NCBI GenBank assembly: GCA_937912115.1
Contig: CALDOI010000106.1
Location: 1 to 49,050, forward strand
From: an uncultured Bacteroidota bacterium
Lineage (GTDB): Bacteria > Bacteroidota > Bacteroidia > Bacteroidales > F082
Direction: 5' to 3'
Length of the DNA: 49,050 bases
Notes under the pieces: generated by a model
What the model was told of the DNA's origin: nothing
Database searches by the model: none
The model's input: only the letters and a program-made list of their open reading frames with translations
Shown here: one piece after another, positions 27,001 through 35,919 of the stretch
How positions within the stretch are numbered: position 1 is the first letter of the stretch
Layout of the letters: every line of letters begins with the position of its first letter
Position numbers and translations under genes: made by a program

Positions 27001-27632
27001 TGTTCTTTAACACGATTCAAAGGTGAGTTATCATAAATTTTATCGGTATAAGCATATGCACCATCCACATCACCGTAAAAACTACTATAATATGTTTCTA
27101 TTTCATTAACAGGAAAAGGTCTGTAACCTCCTGCACCATTTGCCCCATCTTGAGCAATAGCATAGGGTAAGTAATTTATAGTATTACGACCAAAATCATC
27201 ATATTTAATTGGTACAATTACATCATTTCCATAGGTTGAACCTTTAACAAGTGTTTGTTGTATCTCACGTCCTAAACCATCATAATAGGTGATTCTCTCA
27301 CTCCAATCATTTTCTAAATCAACAGAATTATGTATCGGTATATTGCTTGTGGAATTATTTTTAATTGGCTCGAAAACTCTGATAAAGTTGAGATTGAAGT
27401 CTCCATCTGAAACAGGAACTCCGCCATCCATAGGTAAGTCAGGGTCAATATAGCCAAGAAAATCAGGGTGGCCAGTTGTTTCAAACCCTGGAGCAAATGT
27501 GAGTGACACCCTGGCAACTTCAGTAACATTATCAAATAATGGAATAACTCTATTATTCCATCCATCATCACCTTGGGCCAGAGTAAATAATTGAGCAATG
27601 GTAAATATAAATATAAGTATATTCTTCTTCAT
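24066..27632 (-). CDS. RHS-repeat polymorphic toxin with C-terminal zincin-like domain
   Basis: This 1188-residue exported protein has a signal peptide (IFTIAQLFTLAQG). Near residue 110 a DUF6443-like start reads WSERITYYDGLGREIQQTL. A long array of YD/RHS repeats follows, and the RHS core closes at about 950-984 with LGWYDYGARFYDPAIGRFHT and YHYGSNNPISNIDINGD. A separate 204-residue tail (985-1188) contains HEYGHIAGYLYEE at 1121-1133, the HExxH zinc-protease signature. RHS cores form a shell around a variable C-terminal effector, so the tail is probably a metallopeptidase toxin. It lies between an SpvB-like partner gene (17 bp upstream) and an overlapping candidate immunity gene. The delivery route is unknown. 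Confidence 0.85.
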   Translation of the reverse strand: MKKNILIFIFTIAQLFTLAQGDDGWNNRVIPLFDNVTEVARVSLTFAPGFETTGHPDFLGYIDPDLPMDGGVPVSDGDFNLNFIRVFEPIKNNSTSNIPIHNSVDLENDWSERITYYDGLGREIQQTLVKGSTYGNDVIVPIKYDDFGRNTINYLPYAIAQDGANGAGGYRPFPVNEIETYYSSFYGDVDGAYAYTDKIYDNSPLNRVKEQSAPGNDWRLSSNHHTEFTYGTNTENNEVYLFSVSESNQLVKEGCYPKQSLFKNTYKDENNSTTIEYKDYKDRLVSKVVNSDVEPLITQYVYDKYNNLRFVLPPEAFSKVPPGSTSQAYENTIDWIKQLCYYYKYDVYGRIAIKKLPGADEVYMVYNRRDEVVLTQDGELRTNNDWLYIKYDRFNRPIISGKYHHSSLVSQSDMQTTASTETNRIFESYISGNGYSNIAFPVTSGTDEIYSTSYYDNYQALELETTPEDYAFISDDLPFYFLYNNSNSNKIKGLSTITKTKVLLHDGLSVLNEWLVSVTYYDSLNRAIQTISNNHLGGKNIVSSLINFTGEVEETKEYSDINTNSNTIYQKFTYNHAGQLTETLHKINNQEWVVLNDNKYNETGLPTRKQIHKTEYSFLQTVNYKYNIRSWLTDINDIANPDDDLFAMTLNYNNSANSAQYNGNIGTIKWNSAVFTDIMQYDYSYDGANRLLSSSFTGNGDYSTNYSYYKNGNIKTLTRNGEIENGRFGVIDYLTYGYIGNQLKYVNDGTTSEQQENGFTDNGSFLTTNEYFYDLNGNLKKDFNKQIVDEIGYNYMNLPQHIPFFNDENKYIDYIYNANGQKLQKVVSNNRGNGLTTDYIGSFVYKDNEPDFIFTPEGRIVPNGDGSFSYEYYLVDHLGNTRVSFSQTGEVLQDNSYYPFGMSMGDALSFQSNLAKDNKYLYNGKEFQDDFGLGWYDYGARFYDPAIGRFHTHDAFAEKYLDFSPYHYGSNNPISNIDINGDSTWVTTTNESITVHTTIEFTGNALYKKDGTLKKNAQKKIDAVKEDIKSGWDGIEVDGKEVEVDLITKTSSEGGTEKSYDQIELLSGGGQSKVIIKDENGNIIGRNQGLQYMRDLTNGKAQDFNVSGFFYMNSPSGSYAHEYGHIAGYLYEEYVIDSKGKPVLNMIGGRTPVNDLLSKSIMFSPSGNNKGMAHHIRKIMDVNKCNSK

Positions 27633-27649
27633 ATTGATTAGTTATTTGA

Positions 27650-30600
27650 CTATTTTCCAGCTGGGTTGAAAAAATTATAGTCTATATGTTTTAATATGTT
27701 TTCGTTCATGTCACTAACTGTTTCTAATCTGTTATTATCGTCATAGTCGTAGTTTGTCAAAATGCCATTTGGGTCGGTTATAGTGGTCACCCCAATGAGT
27801 GGGTCATACGTGAACGATGATATCATAGCATTTGGCATGTTTTGGCGAAGAGTATTAAATAGAGTAATTAACTCATTTGAATTTTTAGACTGAAGTTGCT
27901 CATAAGTGATACCAAGTTGAGTAATTACGTCCACAAAAGTTGCATTCTCGATCTTCGCAATGGGTAATGAATAATTATATCCCCACAAATAAGTTATAAA
28001 ATTGATATTGTAATTAAAATATGGGTTTTCATAATCCCCTAAATGATATTGGGTTAAATTTCCTTTCAAATCATAGTCATCAAATATTACCTTTCTGCCA
28101 GTATTATCTCCTTGTGCATAATTTATAGAACGCAGTACAATTAAACCATCATTGTCAGTAAAATAATAAGTCGCTGTTTTAGCAATAGTTGTTAACCCTG
28201 CATTCTCAACTATTTTATTGGGTTTGTTTATACGATTTTGGCTTCCAAGTTGCCAATAAGGATAAGTAAATTGTTTTTCATATTCAACACCCTTAGAATC
28301 TGTAGATAATATCTTGCTTACTTGTCGTTTTGAATCATAAGTATAAGATTCAATTGTTGTGAGTGAGTCATTCCCGAAATAAAAAGTTGTTAGTGTTGAG
28401 TCTAATATAGTTTCTCTACTAAGAATGGGATACAGACCAGCCAAAAATTGTAATTTAGTAATTAGATAGCTACCCTCATCGTCAATCCATCCATCAACAT
28501 ATAAGCCATCTGAAGTAAATCTTACACCATGGAATACATTAGATTTTTCAGAGTGATAGTGGTTAACTATTTCTTTAACCTTGCTCATAGCACTATCATA
28601 TATTATCATTTTTTTTAAACTTCCATTTATAATGTCAGGAGAAATCGAGGGAAGGTTTATCTCACTACGAGTAGAACTATTTTTTTTATTATGGAAGTAT
28701 TTTATAATTTTACCATTTTCTTGATTATCAGACAATTTCTCAATAGTTACTTTGGAATACCCTATTCCTGATAGATCAAACAAAGGAGTTGTAAAGAAAT
28801 TATTTGAACATGTTAAATATCCGGAATAGGAATACCGTCTAAAAAATTTCGCACCGCCAGATCCGGAAGGATGTATACTCATGTCGTTAAAGTTTGTATT
28901 ACTAACCAGTTCTTTCCTGTCAAGATATATCCCTTCCTGATAGGTAAAATGAGTTGTTTTGACGCAATTATTATCAATACTATATTTCCTGTTTTTCTTT
29001 ATTCTTAAACCATTTCCAAAAGAAATAGTATCTAATACTCCATTGGAGTCAGGAATTTGGTGATAAAGATATTCTGTGTCAAAAGAATTTAACTCGTAGT
29101 AAAACTCTTCATACCCTCCTGTAGGATAAACAATTTTGTTCAAAACACCAGCTTTACAATATTTTTCAAATGCAGAATGATTACTCCAGTTTGAACTGGG
29201 GGTTACTACATTATCAAAGTTGAATCGAGTCGGGTTTGCATTAAAAGTTAAATTATTATTCTGACCATTATAATACCCCCAATAATCAGTTGCATATGAT
29301 GTTTTTGGAGGAAGTTGTTGGGAATTATAGTAAAAGTTATATGGGGGCTTTCCATTTTCTGTAACTGAGTCTAATACAAGTCTTTTATATAACACATCCA
29401 TGTTTGAGGCATTTGGGTAGGTATAAGTGCTGTAACAGTTACTATTTTGAATAGAAATTGTGTAGAAATAATTAAAAGAAAATGAAGAAATCTTTTTAAC
29501 TTGATTATAAATCGATATACTATCAATTTTTTTTGAATTAATTAAGTCATCTCTATTAGTCAAAGAAAATACAATATTTCCACTGGGGAAGATTATACTA
29601 TCTATATATGAAACATATTGATAAGTGGATGTAAGTTGATCCTGGCTAGAACCATAACCGATGTCAGGCCCTGCCATCTGTTTTATTCTATCCCACATAT
29701 CAATTAAAAAAGTTTGTTCTGTTGCTGTAATTTCAGCTTTTCCATAACTTTCTGAGATGTTATCGGTATTATAAATTTTATTACTTCGCTGATATTTGAA
29801 ACTAATTTCTTTTCCTCTATATGTTTCTATTTTAGTTAAATTCCAATTTCTTGTTTGAATTCGTGATTGTGGACTTGTTCCAGTTTGTGCATGTTCAAAG
29901 ATTGTTGTATCGCATTGACTAAAAGTGAATTTTGTTCCATCAGGTGATACAATGATCCATCCATTGGTAGTTTCGTTTACTTTGTATCTCTTAGTATTTA
30001 GTATTATTATATCATAGTTCTGAGTGAAATTATCGTAATCTAAAATGAACTCGACTTTATGACCTAAAAAATTTGCAATAAATATATCTGGTTCGGAATC
30101 AACTGTATTAGTTTCGAAATTACCATATTGATCTCTATTAAAAATCTCTGAATATTGAGTACATGTATATTCACCATCGACAGGTATATAAAAATCTGTA
30201 AATACCAAATATGAAAGATCTTCTTGTACAACGCCACTTGAACTGTAGCCTGGTTGATTTTCGATACAAGAAGATCCATATAAATAGTCATCTATTTTTT
30301 TGGGGAATACTCTAATACTATGATCAGCATTTTGATTATAATCAGGGATAATTCTTTCGACAGTGTTATCTAAATCATCCAAATCCTGAACTTTTTGAAT
30401 TACACTTCCACCAATATTTAAATCCCATCCTAATCCAACCCAGCTTGCTTCCTGGTTAACTTTTATTCCTTTTGCATAATAACTTAAAGCTATCGGTACA
30501 TTTATTTCATCTACTGAAATATTAAAGATAGGGACTTGAATATCGGGTATTCCTGTGTACTCTGATACTGGGCAGCTCATATATTTCACAAATTCTTGCT

Positions 30601-30724
30601 CTTTAGGTGCGATAGGAGAGAAATCAGGCAGTTTATATTCCTGTGCATTTATTACGGTGGTTAGTATTAGACAAGAACTCAGAATGATAACAGACCTAAA
30701 GATCAGTAATAATATATTTTTCAT
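27650..30724 (-). CDS. SpvB/YD-repeat protein partnering the RHS protein
   Basis: The 1024-residue exported protein has a signal peptide ending near VINAQ. Its N-terminus (KEQEFVKYMSCPVSEYTG, IPIALSYYAKGIKV-like, SWVGLGWDLNIGGSVIQKV) matches the opening of SpvB/TcdB-type beta-propeller shells. Later come YD-like repeats and SFTYDPLIGVTTITDPNG, NYDYDDNNRLETVSDMNENI near the end, the usual RHS hinge. It is 17 bp upstream of the RHS toxin gene. Bacteroidetes genomes often carry such pairs, recalling the TcB/TcC halves of Tc toxins that close around an effector. It ends without an effector domain of its own. Confidence 0.8.
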   Translation of the reverse strand: MKNILLLIFRSVIILSSCLILTTVINAQEYKLPDFSPIAPKEQEFVKYMSCPVSEYTGIPDIQVPIFNISVDEINVPIALSYYAKGIKVNQEASWVGLGWDLNIGGSVIQKVQDLDDLDNTVERIIPDYNQNADHSIRVFPKKIDDYLYGSSCIENQPGYSSSGVVQEDLSYLVFTDFYIPVDGEYTCTQYSEIFNRDQYGNFETNTVDSEPDIFIANFLGHKVEFILDYDNFTQNYDIIILNTKRYKVNETTNGWIIVSPDGTKFTFSQCDTTIFEHAQTGTSPQSRIQTRNWNLTKIETYRGKEISFKYQRSNKIYNTDNISESYGKAEITATEQTFLIDMWDRIKQMAGPDIGYGSSQDQLTSTYQYVSYIDSIIFPSGNIVFSLTNRDDLINSKKIDSISIYNQVKKISSFSFNYFYTISIQNSNCYSTYTYPNASNMDVLYKRLVLDSVTENGKPPYNFYYNSQQLPPKTSYATDYWGYYNGQNNNLTFNANPTRFNFDNVVTPSSNWSNHSAFEKYCKAGVLNKIVYPTGGYEEFYYELNSFDTEYLYHQIPDSNGVLDTISFGNGLRIKKNRKYSIDNNCVKTTHFTYQEGIYLDRKELVSNTNFNDMSIHPSGSGGAKFFRRYSYSGYLTCSNNFFTTPLFDLSGIGYSKVTIEKLSDNQENGKIIKYFHNKKNSSTRSEINLPSISPDIINGSLKKMIIYDSAMSKVKEIVNHYHSEKSNVFHGVRFTSDGLYVDGWIDDEGSYLITKLQFLAGLYPILSRETILDSTLTTFYFGNDSLTTIESYTYDSKRQVSKILSTDSKGVEYEKQFTYPYWQLGSQNRINKPNKIVENAGLTTIAKTATYYFTDNDGLIVLRSINYAQGDNTGRKVIFDDYDLKGNLTQYHLGDYENPYFNYNINFITYLWGYNYSLPIAKIENATFVDVITQLGITYEQLQSKNSNELITLFNTLRQNMPNAMISSFTYDPLIGVTTITDPNGILTNYDYDDNNRLETVSDMNENILKHIDYNFFNPAGK

Positions 30725-30738
30725 AATCGTAATTGTCG

Positions 30739-32799
30739 TTACAGTTTAATTATTTTCAGTATTTCAGTTGATTCTTCATAACGCACTTTCAGATAGTAAA
30801 GCCCGGGTTGAAGATTTTCCAGAGAAATGGTTTCATAAAAAGCATTATTTCCAGTAGTTTGTTTTTTATGAAAAACCATAACACCTGTTTCTGTTATTAA
30901 CCGGTAATCAATAGTTTTACCGGACTCAGTATTATCAACATGTAAGGTTATGAAGCTTTTTGTAGGATTTGGGAAAATATCAATTTGAATAGATTCATCA
31001 TCCATTTCTTGAATAATTTCCAGAATAAGCTGATCATCACTCGAACAACTATTAGCATCCATAGTAATAATGGATATAGGATATTTACCTGGAGGAAGTT
31101 GTCCAGTTAATAATTCAATGTAAGATGTAGTATCAGTAGTACTCCAGAGGTATTGATCAAAATTTTCATTTGTTGTTATAATTACAGATTCTCCTAACTC
31201 AACTACGAAATCATCACCCAAATCAACCTGAATAGGTATGTTTATTTTAACAAAAATGGTATCAGTTGTTATACATCCATGTTCGTCAAAAGCTTCAAGA
31301 TAATAATTTCCGGTAGTGTCAATTGAGTATTTGAAGTTACCTGACATATTGTTCCACATATATTTCACAAAGTTGGAATCGGCAACAATTACAAATTGAT
31401 CTTCACAAACACTTGTGTCGTTCGGTAGTTTGATTTTGGGACTGAAGTCGCAATCGTAGAGTTTGGTAAGGTAAAAATCTTCGTTTATCGCTTTTTCAGT
31501 CGTGTCGCTAATCACTTTCATGTTTGTATTAAAATTACCGGTCAGGTATATAAAATTAAGACTATCAGTTGCAATATTGCTTGCAAAATCAGTATTTGTA
31601 TCACCAATAGCCTCAATAAACCTAAATTGGCCATAACTTGTGTATTTTGCTACAAATACATCGCTTGAAAAACAAGCAGATTTAATATGATAATTTTCTT
31701 CTTCAATTTCACCTCTGAAATTTCCACTAAGGTATATGTCGTTTAGAGTGTTTAAATAACATGTAGTTAGATAGTCATTTCCAATGCCCCCGAAACTTTT
31801 TATCCATAGTAAATCTCCAGTGTCATTATATTTTGCAGTAAACACATCCAGTTTTCCATTGGAAATAATTGTATCACTGTTCTCCGTTACCAACTGTCCT
31901 GAAAACGAGCCGGATACTAGTACATTATTAAGGCTGTCAATATTAATTGTTTTACCATAATCATTATAGCAACTACCAAAATGTTTTGCAAATTGTACTT
32001 CTAATTCGGGATTTAGTTTTATTAAATAACCATCGCTTCTTCCATTTGAGGTAAGTATATGATAATCTGCTTCAAATTCTTTTTCAAAAGAACCAGTTAA
32101 ATATATATACCCGTTACTATCAATCTTTATACTGTTGAGCGTGTTTTTTCCATATCCCTGTAATAACAAAAGTTCTTCCGAGTTACCTTTTTCATCATAA
32201 GCTATAATAAAAACATCTTCTTTTCCTTTACTTATATAAGTAGAATCTTCAAAGCTGATTTTAGTGAATGTACCTCCAATCAATATGCCTTGATTTTTTC
32301 GTTCTACCATTTTGATTTGCATAGAATTAAAATCACCTTCTATTTGTACAAATTCTTTTTTCTCTCCTTCATCATCGATTTTGGCTACAAATAAATTATT
32401 GCCTTTTGTAATATTTTGATTATTCGACTTCTGGCTTGTTCTTTTGTGTTGATACCCACTAATAAAACACTGACCACCCTTATTTATTATTAAGCTTTTA
32501 ACTTGACAATAATTTTCAGCTTTTAATTGATGCAACCAAATGATTTCACCATCCGGGTTATACTTAGCAACAAAAATTTCCTTTTTTACTCCTTTGGTTT
32601 GTTTATCACTAATGATGGAATCAGTAAAGTTACCAATAAGATAAAGATTGTTTTCTTTATCAACTACCATGTCGCTGACTAAATCCCAACCTGTTCCATT
32701 AGAATTATTTAGCCATTTTACTGCTAATGGTGGTTGAGCAAAAGAAATTTGAAAAAACAAAAGCAAACACCATATAATAAATAAATTTACATTCTTCAT
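30739..32799 (-). CDS. SBBP-repeat T9SS-secreted protein (type A sorting domain)
   Basis: This 686-residue exported protein has a signal peptide (FIIWCLLLFFQISFAQ). Residues about 25-455 are beta-propeller-like SBBP repeats with units such as YLTGSFEKEFEADYH, FVAKYTSYGQFRFIEAIGD and SGSFSGQLVTENSDT. A region with CEDQFVIVADS and VDLGDDFVVELGESVIITT follows. The C-terminus (about 605-686) is a type A T9SS sorting domain: DIFPNPTKSFITLHV, LQPGLYYLKVRY, LKIIKL. It should be displayed on or released from the cell. Only 14 bp separate it from the SpvB-like gene, so it shares that operon; an adhesive or scaffold role is inferred. Confidence 0.85.
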   Translation of the reverse strand: MKNVNLFIIWCLLLFFQISFAQPPLAVKWLNNSNGTGWDLVSDMVVDKENNLYLIGNFTDSIISDKQTKGVKKEIFVAKYNPDGEIIWLHQLKAENYCQVKSLIINKGGQCFISGYQHKRTSQKSNNQNITKGNNLFVAKIDDEGEKKEFVQIEGDFNSMQIKMVERKNQGILIGGTFTKISFEDSTYISKGKEDVFIIAYDEKGNSEELLLLQGYGKNTLNSIKIDSNGYIYLTGSFEKEFEADYHILTSNGRSDGYLIKLNPELEVQFAKHFGSCYNDYGKTINIDSLNNVLVSGSFSGQLVTENSDTIISNGKLDVFTAKYNDTGDLLWIKSFGGIGNDYLTTCYLNTLNDIYLSGNFRGEIEEENYHIKSACFSSDVFVAKYTSYGQFRFIEAIGDTNTDFASNIATDSLNFIYLTGNFNTNMKVISDTTEKAINEDFYLTKLYDCDFSPKIKLPNDTSVCEDQFVIVADSNFVKYMWNNMSGNFKYSIDTTGNYYLEAFDEHGCITTDTIFVKINIPIQVDLGDDFVVELGESVIITTNENFDQYLWSTTDTTSYIELLTGQLPPGKYPISIITMDANSCSSDDQLILEIIQEMDDESIQIDIFPNPTKSFITLHVDNTESGKTIDYRLITETGVMVFHKKQTTGNNAFYETISLENLQPGLYYLKVRYEESTEILKIIKL

Positions 32800-32866
32800 T
32801 TTCTTTAGTTTAAAAGTAACATAAGAGTTATGTGAAATTCAGTTTATATAAACAATTGATTAATGC

Positions 32867-33958
32867 CTATTTACTAATTTGCTGTTTTAATTCAATAAAT
32901 TGTTTTTCAAGAGCCATAATAACTTGACTCTGTATATCTATTTGCTTTTGCTGCTCAATAGTGTATAAGGTAAGTTCTTCCACTTTTCTCAATAGTACAT
33001 CATCCATATCACCTACATTATATCCTTCCTTTTTAAACTCTTCTGCAGTTTTTACTTCCGGTAGATGTTTATTTTTATTGACGAATGATTCTAACTCATA
33101 AAGTGACATCAATTTATAGTCGTTTTCAAAAACATAATCGGATGCAGGTACATTTGCTATTACTTTAATTCATTCGGCTTGAATATTACCGTTTACAGCA
33201 AGCTTAAACCCACTTGTATTACTTGTTCCAATGCCTACATTACCGTCAAGTCTGTATATATCATTATTAGTTTCACTTTTAGTCCATAAGCCTTGTTGTT
33301 CAGGTATTAGTTGCCATGTAGCATTGCCTTCAGCATCAGACATAAGTACAGTACCCTCTGTATAAATAGTGCCAACCTTAAGATTTTCTGTTATTGTGTT
33401 TGCAGCCACAATATGTTCAGTATTTATTAAAGTTGTTGTTAATACGTTTGAATAAATGCTATTTGCATTTAGCGTTGTTGTTTTCATTGTTCCTGTAACC
33501 TCAAGCTGTGCCGTTGGATGTTGTGTTCCAATTCCAACAAAACCTGATTCCCCTACAAGCGTAAGAATAGTATTGTTGGTCATTCCTTTATACACAAAGC
33601 TTAAATTTCCATAATCTTTGGTTCCCCAACTTATCGCTCCATTCTCAGTTTGGAAATCGAGTAAATTGTAAAGTCCGATATGTCCAAACACTCTTAACCT
33701 TTCAAAGTTCGAAATAAAATGACCCGGAGCAATTTGGATCATATTTTCATTTTCCATCATTATACTATTTCCTAATACTGGGGATGAAGATTTGTTTTCA
33801 TTAAATAGCCATTTTGGAATACAATTGTCAGTCCATTCATCAGCAACAACAGGGATTGATCTTCCTTTATCAGGCATTGTATCACTTGTTTGGCAAATCG
33901 AAATATTGCTAAATGATATTATTATTAGAGCAGTTATTATTACACCAATCTTATTCAT
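32867..33958 (-). pseudogene. Tail-fibre-like surface protein gene interrupted by one in-frame TGA
   Basis: Two open segments in the same frame (33170-33958, 262 codons with a signal peptide, and 32867-33112) are joined by readable codons and broken only by TGA at 33170-33172. Upstream it reads FKLAVNGNIQAE; downstream IKVIANVPASDYVFENDY leads into LMSLYELESFVNKNKHLPEV and a coiled-coil tail (EELTLYTIEQQKQIDIQ). In intact Bacteroidetes relatives this junction has tryptophan (AE-W-IKV), so TGG to TGA is the simplest reading. Repeated NVGIGT-type units precede the junction. The intact product would be 363 residues. The downstream part alone has no signal peptide. A truncated first part may still be made. 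Confidence 0.85.
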
Positions 33959-34384
33959 ATCTTCTATTTTTTTTATTAATTATAGTTTACATCAATCCTA
34001 AATTAGCCATGGCTATTGCAGTTAATATTTTTAAATAACTAACACTATTCTTTTTTGAGAATGTGTTCACAATTCATTAATCTAGTGGAGAATGTTTATG
34101 GTGGGGTGGGTCACTCCAATAGGTTATATTTTTGTAAAACTAAGGAGGTTATTTTAATTATGTGGTATAAACTATAGTATTATTTAGGAATACAGAACCC
34201 CCTCGAGGTATATCTAACTATAGTCCTGTGTGTTATGGCTTATTTAGATTAGATATAAATTTATCAAATGGTATTTATTCTAAATTCAGAACATCAACAC
34301 GGGCATTTTGGTTCATTTATCGAATAACGTTTGCTATTTCAACAGACATTCATTGAAATATTAAAAAAACCTGAGATTCAAACC
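33959..34384. other. 426-bp intergenic stretch without a supported gene
   Basis: It separates the accessory block from the PhoH-type gene. It is AT-rich, with an 8-mer ACTATAG-containing direct repeat (AACTATAG, twice, near 34170 and 34230), a plus-strand -7-like box (TATTTTTG, 34127-34134) and AGGAGG at 34143-34148 ahead of a five-codon reading frame. I see no tRNA, stable hairpin or conserved element. Confidence 0.6.
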
Positions 34385-35740
34385 CTACAACAAATCATTA
34401 GCCAAATTAGCAAGCTCAGATCTTTCACCTTTTTCAAGCCTCACATGTGCATATATTTCGTGGTGTTTTATCTTATCTATTAATACCGAAAGCCCGTTTG
34501 ATTGTGAATCCAGATATGGTGTATCAATCTGATAAATATCTCCTGTAAAGATTATTTTTGTGTTCTCACCTGCCCGTGTAATAATTGTTTTAACCTCATG
34601 GGGTGTAAGGTTTTGGGCTTCATCAACAATAAAACAAATATTTGATATACTGCGGCCACGTATATATGCCAATGGTGTAATCTTGAGTTTTTCGGTTTCA
34701 ATGGCATCACTAATACGCTTGTACTCCTTATCCATTTCCCCATGTTGATTTTGGATAAATTTAAGATTATCCCACAAGGGTTCCATGTACGGGTTTATCT
34801 TTTCGTTAACATCGCCCGGCAAATATCCAATATCCTTGTTACTGAGTGGTACTATGGGACGGGCAAGATAAATTTGTTTAAAATTCCGCCGTTGCTCCCA
34901 GGCTCCGGCTAATGCAAGTAATGTTTTTCCGGTTCCAGCAACTCCTTGTAGAGTTACCAGCTTAACTTCAGGGTTCATTATGGCATGCAAAGCAAAAACC
35001 TGTTCGGCATTCCTTGGGATTATTCGTGAAACACTGTGTTTCTCAACGCGCTCAACCCTGTGAGTTACCGGGCTATAATAAGCTAGTGCTGAGGAACTGG
35101 TGCTCTTTAGAATAAAATAATGATTTGCGAATTGATCGTCGAGGTTTAATTCGTCTGCATCGCAAAAACCCTGTGAATAAAGCTTGTCAATTACAGCCGA
35201 ATCAATATCTTCAATTGTAGAACTACCGGTATAAAGTTCCTCAATATTTTTTACTTTACCTGTTTCAAAATCTTCAGCTGTAATGTTCAAAGATTTTGCT
35301 TTTAGTCGTAAATTTATATCCTTACTTACCAATACAACTTTTCTGTTGGGATAATCTTCTTTAAGTTTTATGGCAGCATTGAGGATTCTATGGTCGGGTT
35401 TGTTATCATCGAAAATCTCACGGGCATCAAGCTTGCTATGTTCGTTCATCACAACCTTAAACCTGCCTTTTTCAGAACCGTTTAATCGCTTCCAGTTTTT
35501 CATTGTCGATTTACCCGAAATACTATCCAAAAATCTAATAAATTCTCTAGCCTCAAAATTCTTGTTGTCGTTTCCCTTTTTGAAATTATCGAGTTCTTCC
35601 AGCACTGTAATTGGTATCGCAACATCATTGTCATCAAATTCGTTGATGGCATTATGGTTGTATAATATTACTGATGTGTCGAGCACAAAAATTTTCTTGC
35701 TATCATCTGCTTTATCTGAGCTACTATTCTTCATCGCCAT
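34385..35740 (-). CDS. PhoH-family ATPase with N-terminal PIN domain
   Basis: From the chosen ATG the protein has 451 residues. The N-terminal PIN nuclease-like domain (about 15-160) has the acidic start FVLDTSVILYNHNAI and the later DHRILNAAIKL. The C-terminal PhoH ATPase (about 235-450) has Walker A LQGVAGTGKTLLALAG, LARPIVPLSNKDIGYLPGD, and Walker B FIVDEAQNLTPHEVKTIITR with IIFTGD. The group is linked to RNA metabolism (PhoH2-type PIN-helicases). The frame extends 32 codons further, but that part is not conserved-looking; ATG 35740 (MAMKNSSSDK) is preferred. It is divergent from polA. Confidence 0.9.
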   Translation of the reverse strand: MAMKNSSSDKADDSKKIFVLDTSVILYNHNAINEFDDNDVAIPITVLEELDNFKKGNDNKNFEAREFIRFLDSISGKSTMKNWKRLNGSEKGRFKVVMNEHSKLDAREIFDDNKPDHRILNAAIKLKEDYPNRKVVLVSKDINLRLKAKSLNITAEDFETGKVKNIEELYTGSSTIEDIDSAVIDKLYSQGFCDADELNLDDQFANHYFILKSTSSSALAYYSPVTHRVERVEKHSVSRIIPRNAEQVFALHAIMNPEVKLVTLQGVAGTGKTLLALAGAWEQRRNFKQIYLARPIVPLSNKDIGYLPGDVNEKINPYMEPLWDNLKFIQNQHGEMDKEYKRISDAIETEKLKITPLAYIRGRSISNICFIVDEAQNLTPHEVKTIITRAGENTKIIFTGDIYQIDTPYLDSQSNGLSVLIDKIKHHEIYAHVRLEKGERSELANLANDLL

Positions 35741-35893
35741 TATATCAGGTTTGGTTATTAGATAGGTAAATTTAAACAAATTCAATACCTTGCAAAACCA
35801 CATAAGGAAGAGTTTCGAACAAATACTGGTTGACAAATTTTTACAATATTGCGGGTTTAAGAATTCATTAACATACTAATCTATCAAATCCGT

Positions 35894-35901
35894 TACCTTT
35901 G
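35894..35901 (+). promoter_or_regulatory. Candidate -7 box for polA
   Basis: TACCTTTG matches TAnnTTTG and ends 18 bp before the preferred polA start at 35920. It overlaps the upstream extension of the polA reading frame, which argues against starting at 35899. No -33 TTG at the right distance. Confidence 0.5.
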
Positions 35902-35919
35902 TGTCTTCAAACTAAATAT

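Noticed and set aside
32867-33958. UGA recoding to tryptophan across the genome
   Set aside because: TGA is used as a normal stop in other genes here and TGG encodes Trp throughout, so a local mutation or error is simpler.
34143-34177. AGGAGG followed by a five-codon frame (MWYKL)
   Set aside because: Bacteroidetes seldom rely on SD sites and nothing downstream is in the same direction except antisense to the PhoH-type gene, so it is most likely chance.
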